From Oscarella lobularis (lineage: Eukaryota > Porifera > Homoscleromorpha > Homosclerophorida > Oscarellidae), in the NCBI RefSeq assembly GCF_947507565.1, contig NC_089194.1, positions 1,798,001 to 1,862,000 on the forward strand: DNA of 64,000 bases, read 5' to 3'. Of this stretch, positions 41,644-54,429 are shown piece after piece. Positions within the stretch are counted from its first letter, which is position 1. Each line of letters opens with the position of its first letter. Made by a program: the position numbers and the translations under genes. The notes under the pieces were generated by a model that did not search any database, had not been told where the DNA came from, and saw only the letters and a list, made by a program, of their open reading frames with translations.

Positions 41644-44600
41644 CTATGAAATAACTCTCGGTCCGGCTCTCCTCTCTCCGGCGCAGAGAAAGAGAAGAAG
41701 AGCGGCACTGGGAAGGGACACCAATCCGACTTTTATATGTAGCGGATATTGGGAAACGAGGGCAAATAGGAGGGCAATAATGAGAGCAATAGAAACTAGA
41801 ACTATATGAAGAGAAGGACAGCAAGGGCACGGGGAACTTGCGACAGACTCAACATCTTCTTCATCAGATTTCGTTGTCGTTGTTTGACTCTCTTTCTTTG
41901 TGGCTCTTTTCCTAAAAACGACCTTTTGGGACGGCTCTTCCGCTTTCTTAGCCTTCGCCTCCGTTTCTTCCTCCGTCTCCTTCTTCATTTTCACCTCTTG
42001 TCTTTTTATTTTGGGGCTTTGCTTCTCCTTTTGCTGCTCATTCGACGATTTCGGCTTCGGCTTTTGCTTCGCCTGTCCCCCCCTGTTTCCCCGCGATCTT
42101 TTTGAACTTTGAACCCATGCATCTTCCCTGTCGTTTTCGTCTTCGTTTCCCTCTTTCGTCGTCGTCGACGGCGGTGCCGGATCCGGCGTTTTCTTCGCTT
42201 TTTCCTTTTTCGGTCGTGGCGGCGATTTTTCCCCTAGAGACTTCGCTTGTATTACGGCTTGTTTCTTCGGTTCCTCCGCTGGAGGAGCCCTCGCAGCATC
42301 GGCGTAGGATTGAGCGAATTTCTGCGAGGTAGAGTCGTCCGAAGCGGCGTAGTTGTGATCAAGAAGAGGCGGCATTTCCTTTAGGTATTCATCCTCGTTT
42401 TGATTGGCTAGCACTGGGGTGGCACGGGATATCTGTTCCTCAACGAAATCAGCTTTTTTCTCGGTTGATTCTTCTTCGATTTGAGGTTCGTTTTGACTGG
42501 TTAACACAGGCGTGGAAAGAGATGTCTCCTCCTTAACGAAATCAGCGTTTTCTTCTTCTGTTTCATCTTCAATTTGAGGTTGGTTTTCACTGGCTAACAC
42601 TGGCGTGGAAAGGGACGTCTTCTCCTCAACTAAATCGACTTTTTCTTCTGGAATAACTTCTTTCGTTTCACTGCCTTTCTTCTCAGATTCCTCCACGATT
42701 TTCTCAGTCGATTCTTCCTCCAAAAAATCGCCTTTTTCCTTCTCGCTTTCTTCAACGCTTTGGAGCGGATTTTCCGACATTTCCTCGTCAATTTTCATAG
42801 CTACTTCCTCCTTGAAACCAGCATCAACGTCGTCATTCCCTTTCGCTCGATTTTCAACCGCTACAGCCGTTCCCACATTCAATTTCAATTGAAAATGACT
42901 TCCTGAATATTCTTCTTCTTCGTCTTCGTCGTCGCTTGGCGTTTTCTCTTTTATTTCCACCTTCTTTTCCGGGGGAGCGTTCATCGTTATTTCTTCCTCC
43001 GCGGAAACGATTGTAATTTTGGTTTTTTTGCTTTGACTTGGCGTGGATTCTCGGCTTTTTGCGACGGATATAACGGTGGGCGAAGACGATGTAAAAACGG
43101 GTTCTTTCTCCTCATTTTCATCTGTCTTTGAAGTCAATTTAACCTAGACAATACCCCCTAAGAAAACGATGATTTACACGAGTTTTTTATCTGACTGTGA
43201 CTGAAGAAATTTGACTGGGAGAACCGCCTTGAAATTCATAAATAAACGATTTAAATTCTATATTTTTCTGCTTACTTTTTCGCCTCTTTCTCGTAGCCGT
43301 TCTTCGTCTCAAACTCGATCTATCACTCTATAAGAAAATCGTCTAAAGTCCTTTATCTTAGATAATCCTAATAGTATTATTGAAAAACTACATAACATAT
43401 ATAATCATATATTGTTACACCAAAAAGAACAAATCCCATGTGACCAATACCAATAATAATAATAATCTTAATCTATAATATACCTCAGGCTGAGCGTGAA
43501 AGGAAACCATTAGTTCCTTGATAACTTTCGTCCAACGAGACTTCTCCGTCATATTATTAGTCTAGCATGTACCCTGTCTATTTATTTATTTATTTATTTA
43601 TTTATTTATTCACGTACCCGGAAGGTGAATGCATTGGACAAATTATCAAGTTCGGAGACTTTGAAATCAAGTGGTTCTCCAATAACTAAGTCAGTGAGCG
43701 TCAATTTATTGCACTATATAAATAAATAAATAAATAAATAAGCGTGATAATTTTTATTTACTGGAATGGATCCCTTATAAACAAGATGCTCGCCCTTTCG
43801 TCTCACAATGAGTAGCAAACGATCGAATAGATAGACAATTCTCTCGTTTTTGGCTCCGCGAACACGGAAGCTGTCCTCCAGCAAGAGTTTCCCACAAAGA
43901 GACAGATCATCATTCTGTATAATTTTCATTTATTTATTAGGAGGGTTAATTAATATATTAATTTAATTACATCCCAGCCCAAGAGCTGAGCTTGAACTTC
44001 CTGTATGTGTATAGCGGCTTCGTGTTGCCGTTTCATTTCGTTTATGTGCGCGGCGATGTCTGACATGGTTGCCAGGGCAACCTTGATTAGAATTAATAAC
44101 TGGGTTATTTATCTATTCGAATGCGCATGCCTCGACGATAGACATTGATTTTCGCGTTTCCTTTTGAATGCTGGAGACCAAATCCTATAGGAAATAATTA
44201 AATAATGTCTCTTTTTGATATCTGTGCAGTTTACCCGCAGAAAGAGATGATATTTTAGAATTCTCTGGACTGGTTTTATGAGAAACGCTCCTAATGGAAG
44301 ACTATGCTTCACTTTCTTTTGACAAGCCTTAAAAATTAATAATTATTAATCGATTAATAAAATCTGGTTATAAATTGACTTTGAAAAATTCGGTTATTTC
44401 CGGTTTGTCTTGACAAGACGACAAGACAGCCACAGCTTTGGGATAATTTGTGCAGTAGACTGTGTAAGTATAGAAACCATTTGCCTATAAATAATTTAAT
44501 CGAAAAACTAATCTATATATAAACGTTTTAACTTTTACGTTATCTACAAATGTTTGGGCGATTTTTTCAGGATCAAATTTACACGATTCCAACTCAGAAA

Positions 44601-45165
44601 GAAAAATTCTGCGAATCAATGAAATCAAATATTTCGATATTAGAATAAAATTTACCGACTAAATTCCAAAACGTCGTCGATATTTCCAAATAAGGTAATG
44701 GCATCTTCGACGGCCAAAGGTAGACCGCAAAAGCGGATGTAATCGATTACTTGAGTTTTATAGCCCTGTTCGATATCGTGTCCATCTCATCGTGACATCA
44801 ATTGTCCTTATTTTACCTTCGCTATTCCGTCCAAAGATTCGACGTACGATTTCTCCGTTTCGACGATTTCCTGCGCCACTTTGGCACTTTTTGACGATCG
44901 GCTCGACGCGATGCCGTCCGTTGATGCTTGAAACATTAAAATCGGTGTAAAAATCGGAACGAGGAGCCCGCTAAATGAACAGACTTGATTCGGGTGGGGT
45001 GGGCGGGGGCGTGACGAGCAAATCTTCCATTATTCTGCGTCTTTTTTGAAGTTTTTGCTCTGTTACGGCGTCTTTCCAATACGAAGTCGACTTTCGAGCG
45101 AGTTTCGGAAAGAAACGATCCGATTCCTCACGGAAACGACGTCGAATTCTATCGAGCATGCGCAT
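41644..45165 (-). CDS. DH-PH Rho guanine nucleotide exchange factor (PLEKHG-like) with C-terminal membrane segment
   Basis: Starts at ATG 45165 ([19 protein letters not shown]). The DH domain begins [19 protein letters not shown], and its most conserved helix reads [20 protein letters not shown] (about 44280). The PH domain follows ([37 protein letters not shown] at 43714-43929; [17 protein letters not shown]) and closes with [14 protein letters not shown] at about 43510-43555. The last exon (41644-43150) is a long Glu/Lys/Ser-rich disordered tail with repeated segments ([20 protein letters not shown]-type, three times). It ends in two hydrophobic stretches ([36 protein letters not shown]). 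By family, it activates Rho/Cdc42-type GTPases. The C-terminal membrane anchor is not typical of PLEKHG proteins. The start is only 79 bases from the stop of the similar upstream gene. Confidence 0.85.
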
Positions 45166-45243
45166 ACGAGATATCAATTATGAATTATCACAGCTAAAAA
45201 AATATTTAGAAAATGCTAACAAAAAACTCCACAAAAAATTGGC

Positions 45244-48200
45244 TTACTGACTACCCGACCCAAATTTAGCCGCAATTCTTTTAACCCAACCCTTAGCTGG
45301 ACGACTAATAGTTCCGCGTCGTTTTTTCTTCTTTTTCTTCGAATCGCCGCTCTCCTCTCCTTCGTGCAAGTGACAACTCGCCTGACTGCTCGCTTCACTG
45401 CTTACGCTTTCCGTGTCGCTTTCCCAGTCAACGGATCCCAAAGCGTAGTCACTCTGCCGCCTCTCGGCGGATAACTGTGAAAATTCTCCTTCAAATTCAA
45501 GACTCGCCTCGCTTTTGATTCTCCTTCTCAATCTCCCCGAGCCTGGAGCCCCCGGCATGAGGGGCGTGACGACGCCAGAAGCCGCCTGAGTCTCTTCTTT
45601 AAGAGGACTCAATTCGCGGCTACTGATTTCCTTTTGTTCAGCCGGCGTTTCTTTGCTACTGCGCAATTTGTTCACCATTTTCGAATAACTTCGAGCCATC
45701 AACTTTACGATTCCACGTCCACTTGGCGTCGTTGTCGTCGCTGCCGACGGCGGCGGCGGCGGCGATTTCACTTCCGAAGTTTCTCGCAAATTGCTTTCTT
45801 TCTTACTCTCGTCCTTTTCTAATCGAAGTGCCTGGTCTAGCGACAGTGTTCGTTCTCTCATTGCCCCTGAGTCGCTTTGCGGCGTCGCGCTCACGTCCGC
45901 TCGCTGTTCTTCCAGTTCCGGCAAATCGAAACTTGCCAGGAGTTGACCCACGTCGCACGCAGCTGAAGTTTGAGGAGGAGGAGAAGGAGAAGGAGAAGGA
46001 TCTCTATTGTCAGGTTCTTGCTGCTCAAGCTGAGGTGTCGTAGGAAGAGATTCCTTTTCTTCAGGGCAGGTCATAGACATCTCTTCATCATCGGCAATTT
46101 TAGTTTCAGTTTCGAGCGGATCCTCTGTGGCTTCTCTAACGGGAATCGACTCCTCTTTTTCCTCTTTTTCGTCGTCGTTTTCTTCCTTCTCTTCCGCTAT
46201 GGGCGGCGTTTTTTCGGGCGATCGCTCCGGCGTAATTCGTTGGCTTCTATAGTCAAAATTGTCTAGCCACATCGACACAATTCGATCTTCTTCGTGTTTC
46301 TCCGCTACCACCGTCTCGACGTCGTCATTCTCTTCTTCCCATTCAGCGGATCGATTTGATTTCGTCTCTTCCTCTTCGTTTTCATTGGCTGGAACGGACA
46401 GCAAAGCCTCTTCGTTTTCTACGACTTCTTTTTGATAGAAAACCGTCTCTTTTTCCTCATCTTTTTCCAGCGGAGCCTCGCCGTTTTCTCCGCCTTTCTC
46501 CTCATCGTTTTGATCAACTTTCTCCAGTAGAGCTTCGTCTACTACCGTTTCTTTTTCCGTGTCTTTTTGACTGACTTTTTCGTCTTCTTCTCTCACTTCT
46601 TCTTGATTCACTACCGTTTCTTTCTCCGTGTCTTTTTCCGGTTGAGCCTCGTCTTCTTTTCCGCCTTCCTTTTGCTCTTCTTGACTAATTTTCTTCCCCG
46701 TATCTCTGATTTCTTTGATTTCCTCCAGGAAGGACGCCTCCTCCTTCCAAAGCTCTTCCGTTCTTACCGTCTCTTCGCCTTCACTCTTCACCGATATCGA
46801 ATACTTTCGAAATATCGCATCAACGATAAGAATATCCCATCCGGAATCTTGATCCGACGTTTCTTCATCGTCCCAGGTTGATCTAATCAGCGGCGATTGC
46901 TCTCGTTTTCCTATCAGTTCCCCCGCAAGATCTCCCGCGAGGCTATAGACCGAAGTACGACTCCCCCTCGCCGCCATTTTCCCCTTTGCATTCACATACG
47001 CTTCACCGGATTTCGAGCTAAAAGACTCCATCGTTTTCTTGCGTCGAATAGACTGCCTAGCCATGGAATTTCGCCTCTTAATAATCGGCGAATGAACGGA
47101 CTTTTTTCGCTGGAGCGGCGACGCGGAAAACGTCGCCGCCTTATTGCTATTAATCGGAATTTCCTTGGAACGACTCGGACGACGAATGGGACGCCTATCT
47201 AGTCGCGAAACGGTACGACTACTACGACGAATCAACGGCGGCGTTTCATTTTTCGTATTTTTTTCCGCCGTTGGTATTTCGCGCTCCGCTGACGACTCCT
47301 TCCGGCTTCGGTATCTCTCCATGGCACGCGATTTTCGCAACTTTTCTAAATCTTCTTTGCTTACGTGACGATTTCTACGATGACGTAGAGACGTTTCGTC
47401 GTCCGATGGATCGTCCTTGGGTTTGTCGCGATTTTCGACTACCCATTGCGTCGTCTCCTCGCTAAAATCAAAGAGAGATTGGGCCCTTGGTTTGCCTCTG
47501 GTTGGAGTCGGAGGACGAAGAGATGCGACTGGTGTAGCCGTGTCAATAGTCATATTCTGCACAGCAAGAAAACAAATAAATGAAATCAAAGCGAAATCCC
47601 TAAACGTAGCAAACCTTTTTCGAAAGCGAAAGCTATAGAATAAATAAATAAATAAATAAATGCAATATCAATAATTTTCTATGGGTTTCTTACTGTTTTC
47701 TCCTTTCGACTGAGAGTGACAAGCGAAGCGGGTTGCTTCCTTCTTCCAAAAGTCGCGGCTTTCCCTGTAATAAAAGCAAGACATGTCTCCATATTAAATT
47801 GAGTACAGAATCAACTCGTGCCTTTCTCAATTGATTTTGGCTGTTCGTCTGGAATAGGAGTAAGGGTGTGGTGATACGGTAACATCCCCACATCTGAAAT
47901 TAATTAATTAAATGCTATAGAAGTGATAGTACTCTAGGTGGGGGAATCACGCGCCTTTTCCCGGTGAAATTCCCAAGACCATTTCTCGCGCTTTGACGGG
48001 CAAATTGGGCAAACTATCGAGCACGAGACGCCGCAATTCGACAACCCATTTCTGCTTATTTTCCAACGACGAGCATTGAAATACAACGTTATTTTTTAAA
48101 TTGCCGAATTGTGAGATTTGAAAGAATAGAGGCTGATTAGCAACAAACTCAGTGAGAACCATATCAGTCATCTAAATTTTCCTTATTAATTAATTAAATT

Positions 48201-49609
48201 CAATGAGCGAACCTACATCGTAATGACTCTTGTAGCTAAAGTGACCGTCTTCGCGTTTCTTTGTAATAAGAATTCGTTTTTGAAACAGAAAAACCCATCT
48301 TGGGTCACGTGCACCGGGAACTTTTAAAACCGCCTAAGATTTTGAATTAAAAAATAAACATATATAATCTATAATAACCGTACTTCCATAAGTAGAGATC
48401 CACTTAGTGATAAATCATCTCCCTAGTATTGCTACAGTAGAGGATAGATATTCTTTGTGATGTAGATACAATACCTTCCAGTCAGTCAACAGACTTTGAA
48501 TTTCCTGCACTCGGACAGTCGCTTCATCGCGTTTTTTCATTTCGTTAATGTGCTCAGCAACTGACGTCATTGTGAGCAGAGCTTGCTACATGACGTAACA
48601 CAGCTAACCTTGATGTGCGTGCGAGAGAGAGAAAGAGGGAGAAGTTTACCTGCAAAGTGTCATATCCTCGCAAATTTCGATCCGTACTTTTGACCAAATC
48701 TAACAAGAGAAGTCGATATTTGAGAATTCTCTGCACAGGCTTGAGAAGATATGAGCCCAAAGGTAGAAGATGTCCCAAGTGCTGTTGACGTTCCTTAGAA
48801 GAAAAAAAAAACAGAACTTTATTCATAATTAAAAAATTCAGTGCTTTACTTACTTTGAGAAAATTAAAAATTGGATTTTTATTCTGGCCATAGTCAGTGA
48901 GAATTGCAACAGCTCTTGGATAATTTGTACAATAGAGCGTGTATTGACGAAATCCTCCTTCCTAATAAAAATTATTAGTGCGCGTTAGTTTAATTTTTAT
49001 GCTTACATTTTCAATAAAAGATTTTCCAATTCTAGCGGGATCTCCTTGCGCTTGCTCCAACGCGACCAAAAGAACACTAGTAATTCAATTACATAAAAGC
49101 AGATTAATTAATTGATTAATTAATATACTCGTGAAATTCGCAGATTTCATTTATATTGCTGAAAATCGCCATAAAATCATCGTCGCGATCACGAAAGACG
49201 TCTCGATCGAGACTCGGCGTTTGATAGCCCTAATTCGGCGTATACGCTCGTTTTCTCGTTAGACGAAGCCAATACATGTAATTACCTCGATAATAGTCGT
49301 CAAATCGGCGACGTACGATCGCTCCGTATCGATTATTTCTTGAATTATGCGAGAGACTTTTCCTTCTGTGAGTAACCGCACATACGGGCGCTGGAGGAGT
49401 AGTAAACAAAAGTTGCAACATTTGATACCTTTCGGAGGCGGCGGCGGCGGAGTGAAATCGTCGTCGTTATCGTTATCGTCGTCGATTTTCTTTTCCAATT
49501 CGCTGCTTGGATTTTCGTCTCCATTTCGTTCGTTCCAAGATGAGATCGTTGTCGTTTCGCCTCGGGGCGTCTCTTCGTCTTCCGAACTGACTCGATTCGT
49601 TTCGGACAT
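45244..49609 (-). CDS. DH-PH Rho guanine nucleotide exchange factor (PLEKHG-like), tandem paralogue
   Basis: Starts at ATG 49609 ([18 protein letters not shown]) with an acidic, Pro-rich N-terminus. [22 protein letters not shown] at about 49290-49370, and [20 protein letters not shown] at about 48740. PH: exons at about 47947-48480, with [20 protein letters not shown] and [20 protein letters not shown] as the final helix, then [14 protein letters not shown]. The last exon (45244-47560) encodes about 770 residues of charged, Ser/Glu-rich sequence with repeats of [21 protein letters not shown] type and a Lys-rich end ([18 protein letters not shown]). It ends GSGSQ at TAA 45244, but the stop lies in a CA|GTAAGCC donor-like site. 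Exon order and intron positions parallel the downstream gene, indicating tandem duplication. Confidence 0.85.
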
Positions 49610-49935
49610 GCCTAAGGGTAGCGACGATATATGTCAACTGACGGAATAAAGATGAAGGAACTTTACGAAGCGCGAGCGGTGCGTTTCCTTATTCGTACCT
49701 TATCGAAGCGATTTTTTTGAATCGAGTGCTTCGAGAAAAGACTGGAGGCGATATTCGAATCGATCTCTTTGTTACTCTTGCGTTCGTCTCTTTCGTTTTG
49801 CAAGTACGGCCACTGTGTAATGTGTCTACACAGTCGCATGCGCAGTGCAGGTGTGCAGGCGTCATTAATTGGTTAACGCTATCGTGACGTCACGGTGCTC
49901 TTCGCCTCCCATTGGCTGATCGGAGACTAGGGACC
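49610..49935. other. Divergent promoter region between DH-PH gene and GTF2A1
   Basis: About 330 bases with no supported gene, holding the upstream regions of both genes. It has a CACAGTCGCATGCGCA palindromic-like motif (NRF1-type GCATGCGCA) near 49835. Confidence 0.4.
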
Positions 49936-49972
49936 AGTATATAAGGGATCGCTCCTCGTCGACTATAAAAGG
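49936..49972 (+). promoter_or_regulatory. Two TATA boxes upstream of GTF2A1
   Basis: TATATAAG at about 49938-49945 and TATAAAAG at about 49964-49971. The second is 48 bases before the GTF2A1 ATG at 50019, a workable position for a start site near 49995 with a short 5'UTR. Upstream there is a TGACGTCA site (about 49884) and a reverse CCAAT box, ATTGG at about 49910. Confidence 0.6.
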
Positions 49973-50018
49973 AGAGCGTCGACGGCAGAAACGAGTCGGG
50001 TTTAGGCGTCTAGCAGCG

Positions 50019-51058
50019 ATGGCGAGTCGCACGAACGTGGTAAATTCTAGTGGCTCCCCCTTTGAGGATCGTACGTCGAACTAACTCTCCAGGCCGGCGT
50101 CTACAACGAAGTCATAAAAGACGTCGTAGAAAAGGTCAGGGAAAAGTTTCTCAACGAAGGAGTCGACGAGCAAGTGCTCCAAGAGCTGAAACAGGTAGAG
50201 TACATCTTTTGCCTTGACGTCACGCCTGACGTCACGAGATGTTTACAGCTTTGGACAGCGAAAGTGCATCAGACGGGTTCCGTGCACAACTGGGAAGCAG
50301 GAGCGGCTCCCATAGGCCGTAACGTCTATCCTCACGCTAGCGCGCCGCCTCGCGTAAAAACATTTTCTTTCATTCATTGATTCCTATTTGAATTTGATTC
50401 TCAGGTGGCTTCCGCTCATGCGCAGCTGACTGTGCAAGGACAAAGAGTCGAATTGCCTGTTGCTACGGTAATTTTTCGTTGTTGCGGGCGTGCGTTACGT
50501 TGGAATGTCTTCGCGGTTAGGAAAGCGTGCTCGCTTCGCAGTTTCCCGGATTCGGGGCCCCTTCCAAGGCGAAAACGCCCCAATTGGACGGATCGCGGCC
50601 AGAAAAGGCGAAAAAAGTGCCGCAACTGGACGGAGCTACCGAAGATTCATCTACATCGTCATCGGAAGACGAAGAAAACGACGAGGATCGCGAAAACGAC
50701 GAAGGGGCGGGAAAAGAAAGCGGAGAAGATAACGTAGAGGTTAATTCGATCAAGAAATTAAGATCGATACGTCAAGGAGATGTTCGTAGGAAGGAGAACC
50801 ACTCGGTTCAGGAGATGACGTCGATTCAGAAGAAGAATTCGACACGGAAAACGTCGTCGTCTGCCAATTTGAAAGAGTAAGAATTTTAATTAATTAATTA
50901 AATTAAAATTAATTAATTAATTAATATCGCCTGGGTACCGCCTCCTCAAGGTGGGACGCATGCGCAATCGCTGGAAATTTCAACTCAAAGACGGAATCAT
51001 GAATCTGGAGGGAAAAGACTATATATTCCACAAAGCCAGTGGAGAAGCTGACTGGTAG
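50019..51058 (+). CDS. GTF2A1: Transcription initiation factor IIA, alpha/beta subunit
   Basis: Exon 1 is only 21 bases (50019-50039, MASRTNV). Exon 2 reads AGVYNEVIKDVVEKVREKFL then NEGVDEQVLQELKQ, the N-terminal four-helix-bundle part (human VIEDVINDVRDIFLDDGVDEQVLMELK). The middle is a short, acidic, Ser-rich linker (about 50520-50880, SSSEDEENDEDRENDEGAG). The C-terminal exon reads MRNRWKFQLKDGIMNLEGKD and ends YIFHKASGEADW at stop 51058, the beta-barrel half that binds TBP and DNA. The linker is much shorter than in vertebrates. A DTENVVVCQFERV segment before the last intron matches the conserved start of the beta half. Confidence 0.95.
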
Positions 51059-51162
51059 CAGTAAATATCAACAGGAGAAAAAAGGATAATCAGCTACAGA
51101 TCCATCCTCAATTAATTAGTGAACTAGAATATTATCTATTAGTAGTAGTAATCCTATCTCCT

Positions 51163-54002
51163 CTAAACTGTGGCACTTTGACTCAGCCATGACACGTCAA
51201 GATCTTCCTCTTGTCCTTCTTCCGCCAATATTCCCAATTGATTTGTCGCTTCCATGGTAACGCTATTTTCACCTCCCACCATTCCATTGCTTACCGTGGT
51301 CACTTCCGTGTTGCTATTCGCGCTCACTTTCCTTCCGTCGTCCCCCGTTTGCACGATTCCGTTTCTTGGGCTGCTTGGCCTTCCCATTGACATCGTGTCA
51401 GACGTTTGTGAGGGGCGTTGAGATCCGCTCATGGGCAGTCCTGTCAATTCGGTGCCGCGCCGATTACGAGTATTGTGCCTTGGCGATGCCGGCGTTAAGT
51501 TCTCGAGCGTATTGCGATACTGCTTTTCGAATAGTCCAAATTTCCTGTACCAAAATTCGAAGAAATCACGGCGGAATTGTATTGTGAATATGACGTAGAG
51601 AAAGGGATTAGCACACGCGTTGAGAGGATAGATGAAGACCATAATCACCTTTGCTGCGCCGAGGGAGATGGATAGGCCTTGATAGGTGGCCAGAAGACCG
51701 AGAATGATGATTGGAAACCAGCAGAAAAAATCCACAGCAACGAGTAAAGACATCTTTTTAAATACGGACACGTCGCGGTTTTGCCTGTGAAATTTTCCGC
51801 CCGTTAGGCTGCAGAAGAGGTACGAGTACACGGTGAGGATAATAAAGAAGGCAATCAAATTCAGTACAAGAAGGATTGTGGCGTAGGCTTTTCCTCCTGT
51901 GTCTCTGACGTCAAAAGGTAAACAAATTGCGCTGACCGTGTAGTCGTTGACTCCGACGAGTGGTAACATTGCCATGACAATGGCAAATATCCATCCAATA
52001 GTGACGATAGCGATTGCCTGTTTCATGCGCATCTTTTTGAAGTACAAGGCGTTCTGAAGCCGATAGAGTCGCTCTATTGTAATCGACGTTAGCATGTAGA
52101 GGGAAAGCTCCGAACTGAAGACGGAAATGAATCCCGCAAATTGACATCCGCCGCCTGTCTTCCACGATGGCGCGTGATTAGCATATGTACCATACGTCGA
52201 GGCATCCACTATGCTAATCGTGATGAGATAGACCCCCATCCATAAGTCTGCAAAGGCCATATTGATGAGGAGAAGTCGGACGGCCGTGAAGCGTTCATAG
52301 GCAACGATAATTGTCGCAATTACTGTAAAGTTTCCAATGACGTTCACCAGTATAATTATCCATACGAAAATTCGCAGTGGCCACCATCCCATGACGTTGT
52401 CACACGAGTTGAATACGTCAGGTCCCGGAGTGCAAGTGATATTGTTTGCAATGTCTGCCAGAGCCGTTGGATCCGGTCTTCTGCACTCTCTTTGAGCATT
52501 TCCGCTTCGTTGCAGCAAAACAAGTTCATCTTCAGTGGCTCTTTTTTCACGAAAAGGAGGTTTATCGATAACATGAGCAACGCCGTCTGGAGTGGTACTG
52601 GGGTGCATCGTCGTTAGAGGAGTCGCACTTTCTGGATGCCAGTGTTTGCCTATGAACTTGCAGCAGTGAGCCGGATAGGTCAGACGCATGAGACGTATTC
52701 TTTGAAGGTCTTTATCGGTAGGAAACTGCGTCAATTTTCGGACATTTTTCACGAATATGCGTCGAATACTGCTACTGATATCTTCATAGGGAAAAGATTC
52801 TATGTTTGTGTCGCTCAAGTATCTAAAGAAAAAGATGTCACTCTATGCTACTTCCATTTCTATACAAAATTTACACTTCGTGAAGCGTCCAAAGTCCTGC
52901 AAATGCTCTTGGATGAATTGTCTTCAAATTACGATTTTCATTCAACCGCCTACAAACAAAAATCAAAATCTATTTTTTCCAATGCTGAGCATTTCATCTA
53001 TTCTTCTTACAAACTGGTTAGTCGACACATTTCTACAAACGTAAAATCATCCACCTCTTCAATGTCATTAGAGGCCAGATTTCTTAAAAGACAACAATCA
53101 GCCATTAGCAATAACTAAATTCCCCCCAATAGTACAAAACTGTTAGAGAAGTGAGGCCAATAAAATGCTCCTTTTTGATATTCGATATCAAATTGTTTTC
53201 CAGATCTCTACACAACATAAGTTAAATTAGATCACTGTCTTGCGGAATTTCTTACAGATGGACAAGTTCAGAGAGATTCTGAAAAACCGTTTCTTCCCAT
53301 TTTGATATTTGATTGTGACCCAATTTTCTGAAAAAAAAAAACAGCTTCGCAGTTTCAAAAGATGATTAGACCCTTGCTCTCTAACATTTCTGTCAAATCA
53401 GGATAACGCTGAAACGGTTGGCCAACCAATTCTTCGATAGCATTATTGGTCAGATGCCTAAGAGAAAACATGGCGAGCACGTGAGACACGCCCTTAAATT
53501 CTCTCCTAACAATCTCTCTAAAGAAAGCATCTCAGTGGAAGGAAAGCGCGGCAGTAGTACGTGGGATTTCGACTGGGGTCAGTGACTACGAAGCGAGGGC
53601 GGCGGTCGGGCAACCGCGAAGCCGGCTACAGCTGTCAATCAATTGAGGGACAGACGCTCTTGTCAGCTAGAAAGGAAGTGCATTCGACGCTGAACACTTC
53701 CGCGTCTTTTCCAAAAACGACGTTACGCGCGGGGGGCAAAAGGGGGCGAGCCTTCCCACACTCCTGTCTACGCGCCGCGCCGTCGCGACTTACAATGAGG
53801 TGATGTTGCGGGGAAAGCATTCGTGCGGAATGGTCTTCAGATTCTTTCCCGAGCAACTAAATCCCACGTTTGTCCCACTCATTTCGAGTCCGGGATCGCA
53901 TTCGTCGCAAGAGGCCAATGAAGATGCCGTGCGGATGAGGCTCGTGGAAATGATAGTGACGAGAAGGGCCATCGCAGCGACGCTGACGGGTGGCGACGAC
54001 AT
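51163..54002 (-). CDS. LRR-containing G protein-coupled receptor (LGR, glycoprotein-hormone-receptor type)
   Basis: Starts at ATG 54002 (MSSPPVSVAAMALLVTII), a signal peptide followed by an LRR N-cap (CDECDPGLEMSGTNVGFSCS). Small LRR exons between 52820 and 53820 give units such as HLTNNAIEELVGQPF and LGHNQISKWEETVFQNLSEL. The last exon (51163 to about 52810) has the hinge with YPAHCCKFIGKHW and FNSCDNVMGWWPLRIFVWII, then seven membrane helices. Class-defining points are NVIGNFTVIA in helix 1, ITIERLYRLQNALYF at the ERW/DRY position, PLVGVNDYTVSAICLPFD, and YPLNACANPFLYVIFTIQ (NPxxY equivalent) in helix 7. The tail is Ser/Thr-rich and ends SQSATV. The motifs are those of type A LGRs (TSH/FSH/LH receptor relatives). 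Ligand unknown. One intron of about 330 bases (53460-53790) is GC-rich. Confidence 0.9.
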
Positions 54003-54429
54003 CTGTGCCAACACAAGCGAGGCGTTATGAAAACTACTGATGAAAACAACGCTCGGGATCTCTCCCGTCACGCCCTAAGGGGGCCCATTCGCTTGGCTTC
54101 TAATTGAATCAATGAGATGCTTAATTGTCGAGAGACCCAGAGAGGAGACTCTTTTGTGGTCGTGTCTGGGTCTAGGTGATTGGCATTTCTGTTGGCTGGT
54201 GTCAGAGAGGAAAAAAATATTTTGAATAATTTTTCACTTTGAACTTTATTGGCGTCATAGGCATCTTTTCAGAAGAGCGAACGACTTTTGGACTTGTAGC
54301 AGGCGAAGCCGCGAAAAGAATCGATTTCCATTTCTAATTCAATTCTACCCACGTCTTCCCGTGTAGGCGTTGCCCGTACCATGTGACGCGAGGCGCCTCA
54401 TTCCTGTCCTGACCGACGACCACTCCCCA
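54003..54429. other. Divergent promoter region between LGR and RasGRP
   Basis: 427 bases without a supported gene, between divergent start codons. Confidence 0.4.

Noticed and set aside
45216-45398. A separate small ORF at the end of the upstream DH-PH gene
   Set aside because: It is an out-of-frame shadow of the Lys-rich tail. Only the main frame and the possible donor at 45246 matter.
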